Shown one piece after another: positions 21,105-23,996 of a DNA stretch of 23,996 nucleotides. The stretch comes from F1-20-MAGs119 sp041164425 (GTDB lineage: Bacteria; Actinomycetota; Acidimicrobiia; Acidimicrobiales; Ilumatobacteraceae). The stretch covers positions 1 to 23,996 of the forward strand of contig JBEAPO010000166.1 in assembly GCA_041164425.1 (NCBI GenBank), written 5' to 3'. The notes under the pieces were generated by a model. It was given only the letters and a program-made list of their open reading frames with translations, ran no database searches and was not told the origin of the DNA. Each line of letters begins with the position of its first letter. Position 1 is the stretch's first letter. The translations under genes were made by a program, and so were the position numbers.

Positions 21105-23453
21105 ATGGTGACAACACCCAACGGTCCCGACCTGCCTTTCCCGACCCCCGGGTTTCAAGGAACCCTCGGTCGTCTCATCGACGCCTCCGAACCGTCACGG
21201 CCGGATGTGACGCTGCCGTCACCCGACGCACCGAACATCGTGATCGTGTTGCTCGACGACGTGGGCTTCGGAACGTGCGGCACCTTCGGCGGACCCGTCC
21301 CGACGCCGGCACTCGACCGCGTTGCGGCCAACGGCCTGCGGCTCAACCAGTTCCACACCACGGCGCTGTGTTCACCGACGCGCGCTGCGATGCTGACCGG
21401 CCGCAACCACCACGCGGTGCACATGGGAAACATTCCCGAGGGTGCGAGCGGATTCCCCGGTTACGACTGCATCATTCCGAAAGAAGCCGCGTCCGTCGCC
21501 GAAATTCTGAAGCAGTACGGCTACTCCACGGGTGCGTTCGGAAAGTGGCACCTCACACCCGCACACGAACAGTCGTTGTCGGGCCCGTTCGACCGTTGGC
21601 CGACCGGTCTCGGGTTTGAACGTTTCTACGGAATCCTCAGCGCCGAGGCCAGCCAGTACGAACCGCCGATGTTCGACCAGACAACGGCCGTGATGCCGTA
21701 CGAAGGCCGCGACGACTATCACATGAGCGAAGACATTACGCAGCGCGCGATCGACTGGATTCGTCTGCAACGCGGCTCGAATCCGCACCGTCCGTTCTTC
21801 GCCTATCTCGCAACCGGCGCGATGCATTGTCCGCACCACGTGTGGCCCGAGTACATCGATCGGTTCAAGGGACAGTTCGACGATGGCTGGGACGCCCTGC
21901 GCGAACGCATCTATCGGCGACAACTCGAACTCGGTGTGATCCCGCCCGGAACCACGCTGACGCCGCGACCCGCCGAGGTTCCCGCATGGGACGACTATCC
22001 CGACCGCTACAAACCCGTCGCTTCACGGCTGATGGAGGTCTTCGCCGGCTTCATGGCCCACACCGACGAGCAGGTGGGCAAGTTGCTCACCGCCCTCGAC
22101 GACATGGGCGAAACCGACAACACCCTCTTCATCTACATCACCGGCGACAACGGTGCGTCGGCGGAAGGAACCGTGAACGGTGCGTGGAGCGCGCCGTCGT
22201 TCCAGAACGGACTGCCCGAAGACCCCGAGTGGTTGCTCGACCACATCGACGACTTCGGTTCCGCCAAGTGCGAGAACCACTTCAACCTTGCCTGGGCGTG
22301 GGCACTCGATTCACCCTTCCAATGGATGAAGCAGATCGCTTCGCACTTCGGCGGTACCCGCAACGCCGTGGCCGTGCAGTGGCCAAGGCGAATCACCGAC
22401 GTCGGCGGCCTGCGCTCGAACTTCCACCACGTCACCGACATCTTCCCGACGCTGCTTGATGCCGCGGGCATCAGCGCACCCGCACACGTGAACGGTCTTC
22501 GACAGATGGACATCGACGGCGTGTCGATGCTGCCGACGATGACGTCGGCATCGGCAACCGAGAACCATCTCACCCAGTACTTCGAGATGTTCGGAAATCG
22601 CGCGATCTATCACGATGGTTGGATTGCCTCGTGCTACCACGGCCGCGTTCCGTGGCGGCGCTTCGACTCGGTTCCCTTCGACGGGCCCCAGGAAAAGTGG
22701 GAGCTCTACGACATCCGCAGCGACTTCTCACAGGGGAACGATCTCGCTGCGCAGCACCCGGAGAAACTCGCCGAGTTGCTGGAACTCTTCGATCGCGAGG
22801 CCCGGCGCAACAACGTGTATCCGTTGAAGGAACCCGGCCAAAGCATCGGTCCGAAGTTCGCCGTTCACGATGCCCTGCGCGGTCTCACGAAGATGACCTA
22901 CACGAAAGCTCACGTCCGCATGCCCGAACGTTCGGTCGTGAACCTGAAGAACTGCTCGTTCCGCATCACCGCTGACGTCACGGTCACCGACAGCGCCTAC
23001 GAAGGTGTCATCGTCGCCCAGGGCGGCAACATGGCCGGCTGGTCGCTGTACGTGGGTGCCGACCGACGGCCCCGCTACCACTACAACTGGCTCGGCCACG
23101 AACACTTCGTCGCCGTTTCGAACGCACCGCTCGCCCGGGGTCGACACACAATCCTCATCGACCACGCCTACGACGGTGGCTTCGGTGGCGGGGGAGACTC
23201 GGTGCTCAGCATCGATGGCACCCCGGTGGGACATGTCCGTGTCGAACGTTCGGTTCCCGTCATCTTTTCCATCAGCGGCGAAACGTTCGATGTCGGTCTC
23301 GACACCGGCGCACCCGTCGGTGATTACCCGCACATTCATCGTTTCGCCGGCGAGATCCACGGCGTCACCCTCGAACGCCTCAGCGAGCCGCCCGCACATA
23401 TCAAGGAACTCATCGCAGACGCCGAGTTCCGCGCCAGCCTTGCCGTGCAATAG
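21105..23453 (+). CDS. Sulfatase, type I formylglycine-dependent (arylsulfatase-like)
   Basis: A 782-residue alkaline-phosphatase-superfamily sulfatase. The formylglycine motif C89-S-P-T-R sits in ALCSPTRAAMLTGR; calcium ligands include Asp51/Asp52 in VLLDDVGFG and Asp348/Asn349 in TGDNG; Lys146 and His148 in GKWHLTP, His241 and Lys409 complete the active site as in Pseudomonas AtsA. Length and a C-terminal beta-sandwich-like domain (about 600-775, with GWSLYVGADRRPRYHYNW) match the long AtsD-type arylsulfatases. It hydrolyses an aryl or other sulfate ester to sulfate and alcohol; it needs FGE for maturation, which is not encoded here. No signal peptide is obvious, suggesting a cytoplasmic enzyme. 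It lies 16 bp after the alkylsulfatase-like gene and is probably cotranscribed; the ribosome binding site GGTGA is weak. Confidence 0.95.
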   Translation: MVTTPNGPDLPFPTPGFQGTLGRLIDASEPSRPDVTLPSPDAPNIVIVLLDDVGFGTCGTFGGPVPTPALDRVAANGLRLNQFHTTALCSPTRAAMLTGRNHHAVHMGNIPEGASGFPGYDCIIPKEAASVAEILKQYGYSTGAFGKWHLTPAHEQSLSGPFDRWPTGLGFERFYGILSAEASQYEPPMFDQTTAVMPYEGRDDYHMSEDITQRAIDWIRLQRGSNPHRPFFAYLATGAMHCPHHVWPEYIDRFKGQFDDGWDALRERIYRRQLELGVIPPGTTLTPRPAEVPAWDDYPDRYKPVASRLMEVFAGFMAHTDEQVGKLLTALDDMGETDNTLFIYITGDNGASAEGTVNGAWSAPSFQNGLPEDPEWLLDHIDDFGSAKCENHFNLAWAWALDSPFQWMKQIASHFGGTRNAVAVQWPRRITDVGGLRSNFHHVTDIFPTLLDAAGISAPAHVNGLRQMDIDGVSMLPTMTSASATENHLTQYFEMFGNRAIYHDGWIASCYHGRVPWRRFDSVPFDGPQEKWELYDIRSDFSQGNDLAAQHPEKLAELLELFDREARRNNVYPLKEPGQSIGPKFAVHDALRGLTKMTYTKAHVRMPERSVVNLKNCSFRITADVTVTDSAYEGVIVAQGGNMAGWSLYVGADRRPRYHYNWLGHEHFVAVSNAPLARGRHTILIDHAYDGGFGGGGDSVLSIDGTPVGHVRVERSVPVIFSISGETFDVGLDTGAPVGDYPHIHRFAGEIHGVTLERLSEPPAHIKELIADAEFRASLAVQ

Positions 23454-23907
23454 CCCCGTCGCGAATCGTCCCAATCAGCGTTACCGACCGACGGCAGTTG
23501 ACCCAAGAGCCAAGTCGGTCGAATGTGATCCCGGCACGGGACACATCAATCCACAGCCGGAACGATTGTCGCCCGAGGAGCAAGCCAGAAGACCGCAGGC
23601 TGTCGTCATGGCTGGTTGCACTGGAACATTCGCGAGGTTCACCGGGTGCGGCCCGCTAGCTGGACTCTTCACATGAGCGACTCAGGTGAGGGAACAGCGA
23701 GTAGCGACTACGACAATGAAACCGCTGGTCTCGAGGAAAAGATGCTCTATGGAAAGCGCACGAGAATCGATGCTGAGGTCCGCGTAGAAGCAACCGTCGA
23801 TGACGCCGCGGCGAATCTCAATGATTGGGAGGCCGATGGCGGGCGTCGCTGCGAAGAGTGATCAACCCGATAGTGAGCAAGTGGTCGATCCTCGAAAGAC
23901 TCGACCG
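23454..23907. other. Region without a confident gene
   Basis: This stretch after the arylsulfatase has no ORF with a recognisable domain, no tRNA-like fold and no strong hairpin with a T-tract. The only candidate is the small ORF at 23673. The base composition looks less GC-rich than the genes to the left. Confidence 0.5.
23673..23861 (+). CDS. Possible small acidic protein (62 aa)
   Basis: An ORF of 62 codons starting at ATG 23673. The product is rich in Asp, Glu and Ala, contains no membrane segment and no motif I know, and looks disordered. There is no good Shine-Dalgarno sequence and no clear -10 at the 6-7 nt spacing. It may be a real small gene or a chance ORF. Confidence 0.3.
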   Translation: MSDSGEGTASSDYDNETAGLEEKMLYGKRTRIDAEVRVEATVDDAAANLNDWEADGGRRCEE

Positions 23908-23996
23908 TCAGGATCCTGCGATGGGAGTCAACTCATCGATCTCCGCTTTTTGGGCGGTGATGATTTCCCCGTCGCGAGGCGAACTGTCGCTGAACG
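23908..23996 (-). CDS. Possible 3' end of a gene entering from the right edge
   Basis: On the minus strand one frame is open from the window edge to a TGA at 23910-23908 and gives 28 residues ending in DELTPIAGS. The composition looks plausible for a protein C-terminus, but it is too short to assign. A plus-strand frame from ATG 23921 is also open to the edge, so the call is uncertain. Confidence 0.25.
   Translation of the reverse strand, partial: FSDSSPRDGEIITAQKAEIDELTPIAGS

Overview
The window is GC-rich DNA (roughly 60-65% by eye) with tightly packed genes, many GTG starts and strong G/C in third codon positions. Its gene content is LLM-class flavin monooxygenases, a P450, Gfo/Idh/MocA and aldo/keto reductases, DUF2071, creatininase-family and sulfatase genes. 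Together with apparently leaderless starts, this suggests an Actinomycetota chromosome, perhaps of the Acidimicrobiia/Ilumatobacter type. That lineage is inferred from gene style; no rRNA or other marker gene is present. I see no IS element, phage gene, tRNA, rRNA or CRISPR array.

Layout. 2-1333 (+): C-terminal part of a large secreted protein with bacterial Ig-like repeats and a terminal DUF1566-like domain. 5976-1330 (-): a four-gene operon of aldo/keto reductase, SsuD-like flavin monooxygenase, amidase-signature amidase and cytochrome P450. 6023-8999 (+): DUF2071 protein, Gfo/Idh/MocA oxidoreductase and a conserved protein of unknown function, each with its own apparent leaderless promoter. 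9083-14811 (+): LLM monooxygenase, CodA-like amidohydrolase, an NMT1/SsuABC-type ABC importer (ATPase, permease, lipoprotein) and a small TIGR03792-like protein behind a strong hairpin. 15594-14818 (-): creatininase-family hydrolase, divergent from an FAD oxidoreductase (15630-17195, +). 17574-17176 (-): Rid-family protein, divergent from a membrane desaturase plus Rieske ferredoxin pair (17642-18969, +). 19284-19006 (-): a small membrane-anchored protein. 19394-23453 (+): a metallo-beta-lactamase-fold alkylsulfatase-like protein followed by an arylsulfatase. 23454-23996: mostly unassigned.

How the genes may work together. The clearest functional unit is 9083-14811: uptake of a small organic compound by an NMT1-type importer, hydrolytic deamination or deamidation by the CodA-like enzyme, and flavin-dependent oxygenation by the LLM protein, with a creatininase-type hydrolase next door. 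This would fit salvage or breakdown of an N-heterocycle, but the substrate is unknown. The minus-strand operon looks like a second catabolic unit. The 19394-23453 pair points to sulfate-ester hydrolysis. Overall the region looks like an accessory catabolic island.

A recurrent signal runs through the window. Nearly every transcription-unit start has a TAnnnT-like -10 element exactly 6-7 nt before the start codon and no Shine-Dalgarno sequence, whereas several internal genes have clear Shine-Dalgarno sequences. This supports leaderless mRNAs and decides several start codons.
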